Shown here piece by piece: positions 24,248 to 32,964 of a DNA stretch of 36,263 bases (positions within the stretch are counted from its first letter, which is position 1; each line of letters begins with the position of its first letter). The position numbers and the translations under genes were made by a program. Below the pieces are notes generated by a model that made no database searches, had not been told where the DNA came from, and saw only the letters and a program-made list of their open reading frames with translations. Origin of the DNA: Levilactobacillus senmaizukei DSM 21775 = NBRC 103853 (lineage in GTDB: Bacteria; Bacillota; Bacilli; Lactobacillales; Lactobacillaceae); contig NZ_BCWD01000021.1 in NCBI RefSeq assembly GCF_001592085.1, forward strand, positions 1-36,263, written 5' to 3'.

Positions 24248-24985
24248 ATGCAAACGATCTTCCCCACCGTGAACGTCCTCGACGTTCCCTTCGTCAAAAC
24301 TACCGCGGCAGAACTGTTGCCGGTCTTACAGGACCGAATTATTAACCACACGAACACCTTCGTGGTGACCGCCAATCCTGAGATTGTGATGTACGCCCAC
24401 AACCACTCGGCCTACCACGGTCTCCTGCACACCGCCGACTTCATTACGCCAGACGGCGTGGGAATCCTGGACGGCGCTAAAATCTTGAAGCAACCACTCC
24501 CTGAACGCATTACGGGATACGATACCTTGGAAGCCCTCCTGAGTTGGGGAAGTGAATCCCATCGCTCCGCCTACTTTGTGGGAGCCAAACCGGCCGTCAT
24601 TGACGCACTCGCCAAGATCCTTCCCGAACGCTTTCCCGGACTGACCATCGCAGGACTGCACGACGGCTACTTCACCGACGATACTGCCATCGTCCAGGAC
24701 ATCCAAGCTAAACAGCCCGATATGGTGTTCACGGCCTTGGGCTTTCCCAAACAAGAAGAATTCATCCAGGCCCATCGCCACGTTACCAACGGTCTGTGGA
24801 TGGGTGTCGGTGGCAGTTTTGACGTCCTGGCCGGCATGGTCGACCGCGCGCCAAAGTTCTGGCAAACCCACCATTTAGAATGGTTTTACCGAACCGTTAA
24901 GGAACCCAAGCGCCTCAAACGAATTGCGGTCATACCACAGTACCTCCGCTTGGTTCGCCAACAGGTTAAGCAGCAGCGACGGTAA
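24248..24985 (+). CDS. tagA: WecG/TagA/CpsF-family glycosyltransferase
   Basis: TagA-type enzymes add N-acetylmannosamine to undecaprenyl-PP-GlcNAc, making the linkage unit of wall teichoic acid at the inner membrane face. The 245 residues carry the family blocks TFVVTANPEIVMYAH, FITPDGVGILDGAKIL, ERITGYDTLEALL, ALGFPKQEEFI and MGVGGSFDVLAGMVDRAPKFW. Asp in TPDGVG is the conserved base. The C-terminus is basic (RLKRIAVIPQYLRLVRQQ), as needed for membrane contact. The ATG at 24248 has GAAAGGAG eight bases upstream; the in-frame TTG at 24230 overlaps that site and was rejected. Monocistronic; a function in other surface polysaccharides is possible. Confidence 0.92.
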   Translation: MQTIFPTVNVLDVPFVKTTAAELLPVLQDRIINHTNTFVVTANPEIVMYAHNHSAYHGLLHTADFITPDGVGILDGAKILKQPLPERITGYDTLEALLSWGSESHRSAYFVGAKPAVIDALAKILPERFPGLTIAGLHDGYFTDDTAIVQDIQAKQPDMVFTALGFPKQEEFIQAHRHVTNGLWMGVGGSFDVLAGMVDRAPKFWQTHHLEWFYRTVKEPKRLKRIAVIPQYLRLVRQQVKQQRR

Positions 24986-25007
24986 CCAATCAAGTCTAAT
25001 TCACAAC

Positions 25008-25056
25008 AAATGCCTCACAAAATGAGTCAGTAACTGGCTCGTTTTGTGAGGCATTT
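25008..25056. terminator. Bidirectional terminator between tagA and nagR
   Basis: AAATGCCTCACAAAA (25008-25022) is complementary to TTTTGTGAGGCATTT (25042-25056), with T runs on both strands. Confidence 0.95.
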
Positions 25057-25060
25057 TTGA

Positions 25061-25771
25061 TTACTTTTCTAAGTAAAACTCGAAACGTTCCCCAACGTAT
25101 TGAGTCCGCACGTATTCAAACGGCGTCCCATCCTGAAGGTAGGTTACCTGCCGTAACCGCAGAATTGCGTCGCCCCGCTTAATCTTTAGGTACTCCGCAA
25201 TACGTTCGGAGGCGGACATCGCCGACACTGTTTGTTGAGCTTTTCCCGGGTTCAATTGTTTCTTGTCTTCCAATGCTCGGTAGAGTGAACTCGTAACTTC
25301 CTTCTTGTTGAGACCATCCACCAGCTTTTCTGGAACTGTCGCCACCTCAAAACAAATCGGCACATCATCCCCGTAACGAATCCGTTCCATCCGTAAGACC
25401 CGGTCGTCCTCACTCAGTTCTAGCTTTTCGGCTTCACTCAATGATGGATTCATCACGTGATACGAGATTGTCTTGCTAGTTGGTTGTTTGCCCTGGGTCA
25501 ACATGAGGTCGGTAAAACTCGTGACCCCGGACATTTTTTCTTGCACCTTTTGATTGGCAACGTAAGTTCCAGAACCCACCTGACGCTCTAGGATCCCCTC
25601 GTCAACCAACGTTTGAATCGCCTGACGAAGCGTCATTCGACTCACATCAAAATCACGGGACAATTCTCGTTCAGACGGTATCCGGTCGCCAACGGCCCAC
25701 TTACCAGCCTCAATTGCTCGTTTAATGTCATTATGAATTTGAATATAAATCGGTGAGCTCACACTACTCAA
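25061..25771 (-). CDS. nagR: GntR/HutC-family regulator, probable GlcNAc-responsive NagR
   Basis: A 236-residue repressor: winged helix at residues 5-72 (GDRIPSERELSRDFDVSRMTLRQAI, LERQVGSGTYVA) and a C-terminal UTRA effector domain (about 90-230). In B. subtilis NagR/YvoA and DasR, this domain binds GlcN-6-P or GlcNAc-6-P and releases the DNA. It follows nagA by 20 bases, and a dre-like operator sits in the nagA promoter, so it probably represses its own operon. The start is TTG at 25771 or GTG at 25762; AAGGG is close to the first. The adjacent 10-bp GTGAGCTCAC palindrome lies in the coding region. Confidence 0.9.
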   Translation of the reverse strand: MSSVSSPIYIQIHNDIKRAIEAGKWAVGDRIPSERELSRDFDVSRMTLRQAIQTLVDEGILERQVGSGTYVANQKVQEKMSGVTSFTDLMLTQGKQPTSKTISYHVMNPSLSEAEKLELSEDDRVLRMERIRYGDDVPICFEVATVPEKLVDGLNKKEVTSSLYRALEDKKQLNPGKAQQTVSAMSASERIAEYLKIKRGDAILRLRQVTYLQDGTPFEYVRTQYVGERFEFYLEK

Positions 25772-25791
25772 CGTCCCTTCTTGAAATCCAA

Positions 25792-26940
25792 CTATTTATT
25801 ATTTAAAACCGCCTGCATGTCCCGACCCAGGCTATAAGTCTTTTTGATATTCAGGTCGCTAGTCATCAGGTTCAGATCGGCGTCTCGACCCACTGTCAAC
25901 TTACCTTTTTGGGTAAGGCCAAACTCCTCCGCCTGGTTTACAGAACTCATTTGAACGGCAGCAGCCACGTCACAACCGGTAAAAGCCATGACATTTCTGA
26001 AGGCCTCATCGAACCGGAGAACGGAGCCGGCCAGGTTCCCACTCTCCAAGCGAGCTTGCCGATCCTTCACAATAACCTTTTGGCCGCCAAGTTCACTAAC
26101 GCCTTCTGGCATCCCCTTGGCCCGCATGGAATCCGTGACAAGTTCCAGTCGACTGGCCCCTTTCTGGCGGAATGCCAGCTCAATCATGTCGGGGACGATA
26201 TGGAAGCCATCACAGATCAATTCACAGTAAAGGCTATCTTCCAACATCGCATGGCCAGTTACACCAGGCTCCCGGTGTCGCAAGCCCCGTTGGGCATTGT
26301 ACAAATGCGTCACGTGAGTCGCCCGACTCTCTAGGAGTTGTTCACGGGTTGCATTGGAGTGACCCACGGATGGCACGATGCCATTCGCCAAGCAGTAGGT
26401 TTCAAAGTCCTTGGCACCAGCATCCTCGGGCGCATAGGTAATTAACTTTACCCGCTTACCGGATAATTGGTTCCACCGGTCAAGCAGTGCCACGTTGGGA
26501 TCCTTGATATATTTCTCGGGTTGCGCACCTTTGAAGATTGCCGCGATAAAGGGTCCTTCGAGGTGAACCCCCTGAATAATTGGGTTGCGTTCGGCTGCAG
26601 TCGCAATCCCTTGCATCGCGTGGTCAATCGCTTCATTGGACTGGGTCATCGTCGTTGGAAAGATGGCCGTGATCCCCTCTTGCGCCATCAAATTAACCAT
26701 CCGGTCAATCTGATCCGGATCGCCATCCATACTATCGTACCCATAGCCCCCGTGACTATGAACGTCAATGAACCCCGGGACGATAGTCTGGCCCTTCACC
26801 ACGTGGATCTCATCGGCTGGTAATGGCCGAAAATCGGCAACGGGACCAACTGCTTCAATCTGACGGTCAAAGCGAATATAACCATCCGCAATCACGTCAT
26901 CTCCGGTGTAAATCTTCGCGTGCTTTAAAACAATACTCAT
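25792..26940 (-). CDS. nagA: N-acetylglucosamine-6-phosphate deacetylase
   Basis: This amidohydrolase converts GlcNAc-6-P to GlcN-6-P and acetate, for catabolism and for peptidoglycan recycling. The metal site HSH lies in FIDVHSHGGYGYDSMDGD; other blocks are GVHLEGPFI, VPSVGHSNATREQ, THLYNAQRGL and LVTDSMRAKGMPEG (catalytic Asp). The start is ATG 26940 (382 residues), with GGAGGAG before it; a longer frame to 27003 would run through the promoter. First gene of nagA-nagR. nagB is not in the window. Confidence 0.95.
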   Translation of the reverse strand: MSIVLKHAKIYTGDDVIADGYIRFDRQIEAVGPVADFRPLPADEIHVVKGQTIVPGFIDVHSHGGYGYDSMDGDPDQIDRMVNLMAQEGITAIFPTTMTQSNEAIDHAMQGIATAAERNPIIQGVHLEGPFIAAIFKGAQPEKYIKDPNVALLDRWNQLSGKRVKLITYAPEDAGAKDFETYCLANGIVPSVGHSNATREQLLESRATHVTHLYNAQRGLRHREPGVTGHAMLEDSLYCELICDGFHIVPDMIELAFRQKGASRLELVTDSMRAKGMPEGVSELGGQKVIVKDRQARLESGNLAGSVLRFDEAFRNVMAFTGCDVAAAVQMSSVNQAEEFGLTQKGKLTVGRDADLNLMTSDLNIKKTYSLGRDMQAVLNNK

Positions 26941-26982
26941 GGGTCTCCTCCTCATCAATGACCACAACTCACTTATGTTCTC

Positions 26983-27011
26983 ATTATAATCGGTATAGAC
27001 CAAGATGGCAA
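26983..27011 (-). promoter_or_regulatory. nagA promoter containing a dre-like NagR operator
   Basis: On the minus strand TTGCCA (27006-27011), a 17-base spacer and consensus TATAAT (26983-26988). The spacer holds TTGGTCTATACCGA (about 26990-27003), resembling the dre consensus of NagR/DasR (TGGTCTAGACCA). A repressor there would block polymerase directly. Confidence 0.85.
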
Positions 27012-27044
27012 CTCACACGCGTAGACAATTTTAATCATCACGAC

Positions 27045-27848
27045 TTAGGCTGGCCCACCAGCGTCCCGCTTGATAGTGGCATCAATGCCCTTCACAACGG
27101 CCGTCATAAGGCCGGCTTCTTCCATAGCTAATAGCCCTGCCACCGTGCTCCCACCTGGTGAGGACACCTGATCAATTAAAGCAAATGGGATCTGATCACT
27201 GGCTAAGACCATTTGCGCCGAGCCTAAAGTAGCCTGTGCGGCGATCTTCGTGGCCTGATCCTTGCTCAAACCATGCTTAACCCCGGCCCGACTCAGGCTA
27301 TCAATAAAGAAATCGATAAAGGCCGGTGAACTACCGGCTAGGGCACTGAAGACCCCAAACTGGTCTTCGGCCAAGGCGGTTGTCGACCCAATCGACTCGA
27401 AGACGTTCCGGGCCGCGGCTAGATCGTCGCCGACTAAAGCATCGTTAGCCGCCACGGCGGTCATCCCGGCACCGATTGCCACGTTCAAATTGGGGAGCGT
27501 TCTGAGCGTTGGCACCTGTTGGCCCACCACACTGGCGATTTCATCTAATGAAAACCCCGCAACGATTGAAAGTAAGAGATGGTTTCCCGTTTCAAACGCC
27601 GGCTGAACGCCGGCCAAAACATCTTGCGCCACGTTGGGCGTGACGGCTAGAACAACAAGGTCACTGGCGGTCACCACAGCTTCGTTACTGGCAGCCGCAA
27701 CCAAGCCGTTTTCTTTGGCATAGGGACCATAAACTTCCGCACGTCGACTGTGCACGACAATCTCTTCTGGTGCGAACGTTTTCGTCTTGAGTAATCCGGC
27801 AATGATGGCCTTAGCCATTCCACCGACACCAATAAATCCAATTTTCAT
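27045..27848 (-). CDS. proC: Pyrroline-5-carboxylate reductase
   Basis: This enzyme reduces pyrroline-5-carboxylate to proline with NAD(P)H. MKIGFIGVGGMAKAIIAGLL is the Rossmann dinucleotide site, VVLAVTPNVAQDVL and SIVAGFSLDEIASVV continue the fold, and SSPAFIDFFIDSLSRAGVKHGLS with VSSPGGSTVAGL is the C-terminal signature. The ATG at 27848 (267 residues) has AAGGAGG ten bases upstream and overlaps the stop of the S9 peptidase gene as ATGA. The frame extends further upstream but that part belongs to the peptidase gene. Confidence 0.95.
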   Translation of the reverse strand: MKIGFIGVGGMAKAIIAGLLKTKTFAPEEIVVHSRRAEVYGPYAKENGLVAAASNEAVVTASDLVVLAVTPNVAQDVLAGVQPAFETGNHLLLSIVAGFSLDEIASVVGQQVPTLRTLPNLNVAIGAGMTAVAANDALVGDDLAAARNVFESIGSTTALAEDQFGVFSALAGSSPAFIDFFIDSLSRAGVKHGLSKDQATKIAAQATLGSAQMVLASDQIPFALIDQVSSPGGSTVAGLLAMEEAGLMTAVVKGIDATIKRDAGGPA

Positions 27849-29806
27849 TCGTTCATATCCTCCTTGGGCAAGTGGTCCTGGAACCACTGATTAATTCGTT
27901 TCAAACGGTCGATGCGTAGATTAGGTAATCCCGATCGGGACAGGTCATGGTTCGCCTGGGGAAATAAGACCAATTGGGTTTCGACCCCAGCCTCTTTGAG
28001 ACCAACAAAGAACTCTTTACCTTGCGTCGTTGGACAGCGGAGGTCCTCCTCCCCATGTAGAATCAAGATCGGTGTCTGCGCTCGCTCAACGTACGCCAAG
28101 GGTGAGAAGTGCCACAAAGCCTGAATATCTTGCATCCCGGCTTGCAGCTCCCACGGCGTGAAGTAATACCCGATGTCACTGGTCCCATAGAAGCTGATCC
28201 AGTTGGCGATCGAACGCTGCGTCACGGCGGCCGCAAACCGGTTGGTGTGGGTTTCAATCCAGTTGGTCATGAACCCCCCATAGGAGCCACCGGTCACACA
28301 CAGCTGTTGGTCGTCAATCGTCGGATCCAGCTCAAGGGCCGCGTCGACACCTAGCATGAGATCGGCGAAGTCCCCCTCACCATAATGCCCAATCACCGCC
28401 GCCTCAAAGTCCTGGCCGTAACTGTTGCCACCTCGCGGATTAATGGCAATCACGCCATAACCCTGTCCCGTCAAATACTGCAACTCATGATAGAACCCGT
28501 AGCCAAAGTCGACCTGCGGGCCGCCATGGACATACAACACCGCTGGATGCTGCTCCCGGTGGTTAACCGGGGCGAAATACCAGCCCTCAATCGGCCAATC
28601 CCCAGCTCCCTTGAAAATGAAGCGTTCTCCGTCCACCAGCGCGTGTTTGGCTTCATAGGTAACGTTGGGGTTCACCAGGTCCCGTTCGATGCCAGACACC
28701 AAGTCTAAGGCCTTCAGCCGGCTTACACTGGTCATCGTCGTCTCCGTGAATACCACGGTCCGGCCATCGACCACGCTGAAGTCCGTAATGGCCCGATCGC
28801 CGCCTAAAAGAATCTGAGGCTCCTGCTCGCCATTGATGCCTTGGCTGACCAAGCTCAACCGCCCCTGTTCGTTTTCCAAGGTCAGGACGGTGGTGGCATC
28901 TAGCCACGCCACAAACTGGCCCCTCAGACGCTGCTGGCTGTCAACGGCCAGCATATTGCCCACTTCCACGTCACGGGGCGTCGTAAGATCACGGACCGGG
29001 GTACCAACGACATCCCCCAACCAAGCATGGAACTGGGAAACATTGGGAATGTGATTATCCTGACCCCACATGACAATGTGGCGGCCATCCTGATTCAACT
29101 GGGCCTGACTGAAAGCTCCTGCGCGAACAGAATCGTTTAGAAGATGGTCCACATCATCATTAAATGAATGCCAGTAGACCCCCTCACTAAAGTCATGCTC
29201 ATCGTTGGGTAACCGTGACTGATTGTACAAGAGGCCGGCCTCATTGGCGGCACTCACGGTAAATGGCGTTGTACGTGAGAGAACTAGTGATTGATCGCCA
29301 TCCACACACTGGTAGCGAATGCACTGATACCGCCGATCCTGCGGTAATAGCCCTACCCCATTCTCCTGATACTGCAAGTGCTGGATGACTTTGACCGCCG
29401 GCAACTCGTTGGCAACTGGTCCGGCGGTCGTTTGATAGTACAAAGCATCAGCATCGATGGCCCAGACTAAGTCGGTCACGTCAGCATCCCCATGGGTAAT
29501 CTGCTCCGGAGCCCCACCAGAAACATCCACTAGAAACAACTGACTATGGTTGGCCACAACCCCAGTAAACGCCAGGTAGCGCCGACTAGCACTCAGAACC
29601 AGCTTATTCGCCGTCACGCCAGCTGGACTCCACCGCCGCCGATCGTGGCCGTCACTTAGCGACACACTATAAATGGCCGAACAGCTCTGATTCTTAGCCT
29701 CGTCCAATCGACTTTCGATGTAATACACTCTTTGACCATCGCTTACCGGTTGCGCTAAAGGTCGTAACTTATACAGGTCCTCTGGTTCCACAAGCGTTGC
29801 CATCAT
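27845..29806 (-). CDS. S9-family prolyl-oligopeptidase/acylaminoacyl-peptidase-like enzyme
   Basis: A cytosolic serine peptidase of 653 residues, with a seven-bladed propeller N-terminal half (about 1-380) and an alpha/beta-hydrolase half (about 400-650). Triad: Ser508 in VTGGSYGGFMTNW, Asp in LHGEEDLRCPT and His in FPQANHDLSRSG. Oxyanion part: LYVHGGPQVDFGY. The propeller limits substrates to short peptides, often cutting after proline or releasing N-acyl residues. I chose ATG 29806 over GTG 29815, because AGGAAGG overlaps the GTG. No signal peptide. Translationally coupled to proC. Confidence 0.92.
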   Translation of the reverse strand: MMATLVEPEDLYKLRPLAQPVSDGQRVYYIESRLDEAKNQSCSAIYSVSLSDGHDRRRWSPAGVTANKLVLSASRRYLAFTGVVANHSQLFLVDVSGGAPEQITHGDADVTDLVWAIDADALYYQTTAGPVANELPAVKVIQHLQYQENGVGLLPQDRRYQCIRYQCVDGDQSLVLSRTTPFTVSAANEAGLLYNQSRLPNDEHDFSEGVYWHSFNDDVDHLLNDSVRAGAFSQAQLNQDGRHIVMWGQDNHIPNVSQFHAWLGDVVGTPVRDLTTPRDVEVGNMLAVDSQQRLRGQFVAWLDATTVLTLENEQGRLSLVSQGINGEQEPQILLGGDRAITDFSVVDGRTVVFTETTMTSVSRLKALDLVSGIERDLVNPNVTYEAKHALVDGERFIFKGAGDWPIEGWYFAPVNHREQHPAVLYVHGGPQVDFGYGFYHELQYLTGQGYGVIAINPRGGNSYGQDFEAAVIGHYGEGDFADLMLGVDAALELDPTIDDQQLCVTGGSYGGFMTNWIETHTNRFAAAVTQRSIANWISFYGTSDIGYYFTPWELQAGMQDIQALWHFSPLAYVERAQTPILILHGEEDLRCPTTQGKEFFVGLKEAGVETQLVLFPQANHDLSRSGLPNLRIDRLKRINQWFQDHLPKEDMNE

Positions 29807-29859
29807 TGTTCCCACCTTCCTGGCGCCAACTTCAACTAGCTACCGTGGTAATTAAGTCG

Positions 29860-29888
29860 ACTTTAGCGAAATTCACGGGCATTGTCAA
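29860..29888 (-). promoter_or_regulatory. Promoter of the S9 peptidase-proC operon
   Basis: On the minus strand a consensus TTGACA (29883-29888), a 17-base spacer and TAAAGT (29860-29865). Confidence 0.82.
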
Positions 29889-29920
29889 TTGTCGGTGCGG
29901 TCGCGAGAAACTGGGATCAC

Positions 29921-29950
29921 AAAAGGAGCTGGGATCCTCTCACAGCTCCT
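29921..29950 (-). terminator. Terminator of the smaller LRR gene
   Basis: On the minus strand AGGAGCTG pairs with CAGCTCCT around a nine-base loop and is followed by four T, about 80 bases after the LRR stop. Confidence 0.75.
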
Positions 29951-30027
29951 GACAACTCGCCGATCGACCGGGCTGGAATTTTCTCCGACCACGATTGATC
30001 AACGACCTCTACTTTTGTAAAAATACT

Positions 30028-32475
30028 TTATGAACGACGAGATCGGCGATCCTTGAATCCTAGTCCTAATAAGCTCATTAGGGCAAACGTCGCGACACCT
30101 AATGCCTGCCACCAGGTCGATTTTTCCCCGGTTTGAGGCAAAGCTACCGACTGATTTGCGGGCTCTTGCCTGGTCGTCGTACCCGATCGACGTTCCACTA
30201 CCGGCTGCGACCGTTTCCCCGTAGGACGGATCCCAACTGCCGGTAACCCCCGATCCGCATGTGGGTGATCATTGATGATTTGAATAATAGTAGACTGACC
30301 ACTATTCGCGGTAAATCCAACTGATTCATGATTTTCCCGATACAATGTGAGACGAGCGTTTGATCCCCCCGTGGTTGGCGCTGGGACAACCGGCGCCACC
30401 GGTAGAACCGGTCTAATCGGTTGAACAACGGGCGGCGTTGGCTGTTCTGGTTTAACCGGGTCCACAGGATCAGGTAATCCACCACGATCGCCACGGCCAC
30501 CGACGTACATGACAAACTCGTTGGTCGTAATGGTCCCATCTAGGTTAACCGTTGCCATCACCGTGGCCTTATTCGGCCGGAAGCCCTCAATCATTGGAAC
30601 GGCCACCCTCACCTGACGACCGACCTGGCCCGTAACGGGCGTACTAATTTGGTCGCCGCGATTACTGCCAATGGTCACCGGCGCCGTCACCATTGCTGGA
30701 CTAATCTGTAACGTTAATGCTTGAACACCATATTCACCGGTATCTTCGCTGCTAGACATTAGATGTAGAACCAAGGTATCGCCAGAGTAATTTAGCGGTA
30801 GTGTCAGCCAATCATTAACCCGGTCGTAACCCAAGCTGCCCCCGTCATTTGTCATAAATTGTAAGCCTTCCAGGTCCAAATATGCCAAGCCCAACTGCTG
30901 ACCAATGGCTCTTCTGACACCCAAAGCAACCGTCGTGGTCGCGAAGACCGACACCGTTAAGTGTCGCTGTTCGGCAAACGCCCCTCGACCAACACTGCCA
31001 ACCCGACCATTAGCGTTGATGCGTTGTAAATCATTGTGAACAAACGCATCAGTTGCCACACTGGCAACCCGACTACCTAACTGGACACCGGTCAGGTGAT
31101 TATCGGCAAAAGCCGCCTCGCCAATATTGGTAATGGTGTCGGGCAAAATTAACGTTCCTTGCAGGTTATTGTGGGCAAACGTCTCCGTGCCAATCCGATT
31201 GATCTGCTTGCCAAAGCTAACCGTCGTCAACCGGTTGGTTCTGAATGCCTGGTAACCTAAGTCCGTTAATGCTCCTGGCAACACCACCTTGGCTAACTGA
31301 TTGCCTTCAAATGCCGCAGTGCCAATCCGGGTCAATCGATCCGGCAACTGAACGTCAGTCAGGTGGTTGTGACTAAAAGCGTTGTCTCCGATAGCCGTGA
31401 CACTCGCCGGCAAAGTCAAGGTTCCTGTTAACGCATTCTGATCAAATACGGCGGTATTAATCACTGCCAACTGGGCATTAAATGTAATCCCAGTGATTTG
31501 ATTACTTTGGAACGCTTGAACGCCCAATCCCCACATGCTAGCCGGTAATACCAATTGTCCCTGAATCTGGTTATTCTGAAAAGCCGCGGTATCAATCACA
31601 CCCAACTTATCCCCTAAGGTCAAGTGAACAATGGCATTATCCGCAAAAGCCCTTGCGGCAATGGCCGTCGTGGTGCCTGGAACTGCCAACTGTTTGATGC
31701 CATTACCTTGAAAGGCGGACCGGTTAATTTGCTCCACACGATTCAAGTCAACGATAGTCAGTTGATTATCCATGAACGCCTCGTCGCCAACCGACCACGT
31801 GCTCGCCGGCAAGCTGATGCTCATGAGTAAATTATTCTTAAAGGCATCTGCTCCGATCCATTGAATGTTAGCACCCAACTTTACGGCGGTTAAAGCCGTG
31901 ACGATCTGTAGGTGGTCATTCACTGAATCATCATTATTAAATGCATTGGCGGCAATTCCGACCACCGCGGCACCTTGATAGGTATCCGGAATCGTGATAC
32001 TCGTGGAATAACCGCCGACGGGTGCAGAACCATCGGCCTGTTGCTGGGCTTCTCCAGTGTAACCCGTCACAACATAGTTACCGAATTCATCCTGCGAGTA
32101 AGCAAGATCTGAACGTTCGGTGACCACCTGATCCTGCGGCGTGACGGACTGCTTGTCGCCCGCCGGTTCTGGGCTCACATTGGTGCTTTCGGTTTCAAGT
32201 TCGCCGGTGTTTTCGGCTTCGGCCTCCGATCCCTCCAGCGTCTGGTGGAATTGCTCACCGGGATCCACGACAGCATCATTCGAAAGGGCAATTCCGCCAA
32301 CGGTCTGATTGGACTGGTCGTCGACCACGGCCTTAGCAGCCGGCGCTTGATCTGCGGCTTTGGCCGATGGCACCCCCGTTAGCCAACCGGCACTCAGGGC
32401 AGCCAAGGTCACGCCGGCAAATAACCACCCGCGACTCGACCGCTGCCGTGAGGACCATTTATTTTGTCCTAACAT
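30028..32475 (-). CDS. LPQTG-anchored BspA-type leucine-rich-repeat surface protein (smaller paralogue)
   Basis: An 815-residue secreted, wall-anchored protein. Layout: signal peptide (cleavage near SAKA-AD, residue 40), acidic spacer (41-130), about 14 LRR_5/BspA repeats of 22-23 residues (171-505; consensus IGxxAFxxNxLxxLxLPxxxxx), a post-LRR module (506-660) shared with the neighbour, Pro/Val-rich wall spacer (665-705), linker, sortase signal LPQTGE (779-784), membrane helix and a basic tail. The last part of the post-LRR module (GQVGRQVRVAVPMIEGF, VNLDGTITTNEFVMY) looks MucBP-like (inference). BspA repeats occur in adhesins; the ligand is unknown. ATG at 32475 has AAGGAGA upstream. Paralogue of the next gene. 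Confidence 0.93.
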   Translation of the reverse strand: MLGQNKWSSRQRSSRGWLFAGVTLAALSAGWLTGVPSAKAADQAPAAKAVVDDQSNQTVGGIALSNDAVVDPGEQFHQTLEGSEAEAENTGELETESTNVSPEPAGDKQSVTPQDQVVTERSDLAYSQDEFGNYVVTGYTGEAQQQADGSAPVGGYSTSITIPDTYQGAAVVGIAANAFNNDDSVNDHLQIVTALTAVKLGANIQWIGADAFKNNLLMSISLPASTWSVGDEAFMDNQLTIVDLNRVEQINRSAFQGNGIKQLAVPGTTTAIAARAFADNAIVHLTLGDKLGVIDTAAFQNNQIQGQLVLPASMWGLGVQAFQSNQITGITFNAQLAVINTAVFDQNALTGTLTLPASVTAIGDNAFSHNHLTDVQLPDRLTRIGTAAFEGNQLAKVVLPGALTDLGYQAFRTNRLTTVSFGKQINRIGTETFAHNNLQGTLILPDTITNIGEAAFADNHLTGVQLGSRVASVATDAFVHNDLQRINANGRVGSVGRGAFAEQRHLTVSVFATTTVALGVRRAIGQQLGLAYLDLEGLQFMTNDGGSLGYDRVNDWLTLPLNYSGDTLVLHLMSSSEDTGEYGVQALTLQISPAMVTAPVTIGSNRGDQISTPVTGQVGRQVRVAVPMIEGFRPNKATVMATVNLDGTITTNEFVMYVGGRGDRGGLPDPVDPVKPEQPTPPVVQPIRPVLPVAPVVPAPTTGGSNARLTLYRENHESVGFTANSGQSTIIQIINDHPHADRGLPAVGIRPTGKRSQPVVERRSGTTTRQEPANQSVALPQTGEKSTWWQALGVATFALMSLLGLGFKDRRSRRS
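30961..31965 (-). repeat. Block of about 14 LRR_5/BspA-type repeats in the smaller gene
   Basis: Units of 22-23 residues, each with an AF-x-x-N core such as DNAFSHNHL, TAAFEGNQL and EAAFADNHL. Units alternate between short (LP-type) and long (GTLxLP-type) forms. Confidence 0.9.
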
Positions 32476-32964
32476 GGTTTCTCCTTATTCATCACTTTAT
32501 TCATTGTAAAATCAACGTTTATTCATCGTATCACGTCCAATATTAATTACCAGCCTTAATTAATTGGACACTAGGGTAACTATTTTGCCTATCCGCGGCT
32601 CTTCCACGATAATCGTTTATTCCACAAACGACTATCCATGCACAAACAGTAAGTGAAAATTGCGATCCCCCTAAACGATCGGCATCGCCTCACCACACTT
32701 ACCACATTATGTGGCGAAAAAAGTTTTTTGCATTTTCTTCTCACATTTTAATAATTGTCTATGAAAGCTTACCAGATCGGAATTATCCCCCTCAAATCCA
32801 ATTGACTGTCCGGATTGACAACTCGTTATTTTCAGGTTTTTTCGTTCTTTTTATACAAGTCACAAAAAAAGCCTGGGACAGCTCCCAGACTCGTTTGTTG
32901 TAACATGGTATGGCCAAAGTGTGGGACAAGCAACACCCGGTAACTCCCGGTTTGTCATAGGCCC
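32476..32964. other. 489-bp region between the two LRR genes
   Basis: AT-rich and without a convincing gene. It holds the upstream region of the smaller LRR gene with three copies of ATGAATAA on the minus strand (32485-32492, 32497-32504, 32519-32526), an inverted repeat GATAATCGTTT/AAACGACTATC (32608-32618, 32626-32636), and the terminator of the larger LRR gene. Confidence 0.65.
32864..32890 (-). terminator. Terminator of the larger LRR gene
   Basis: On the minus strand GTCTGGGA pairs with TCCCAGGC around a short loop and is followed by seven T, about 75 bases after the stop. Confidence 0.88.

Noticed and set aside
24326-24874. 182-residue minus-strand frame inside tagA
   Set aside because: Antisense shadow of a well-supported glycosyltransferase; no start signal or recognisable motif.
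26941-27003. N-terminal extension of nagA
   Set aside because: It would cover the consensus promoter and operator; GGAGGAG precedes the ATG at 26940.
32709-32903. 64-residue plus-strand frame between the LRR genes
   Set aside because: It has no ribosome site and runs into a terminator hairpin.
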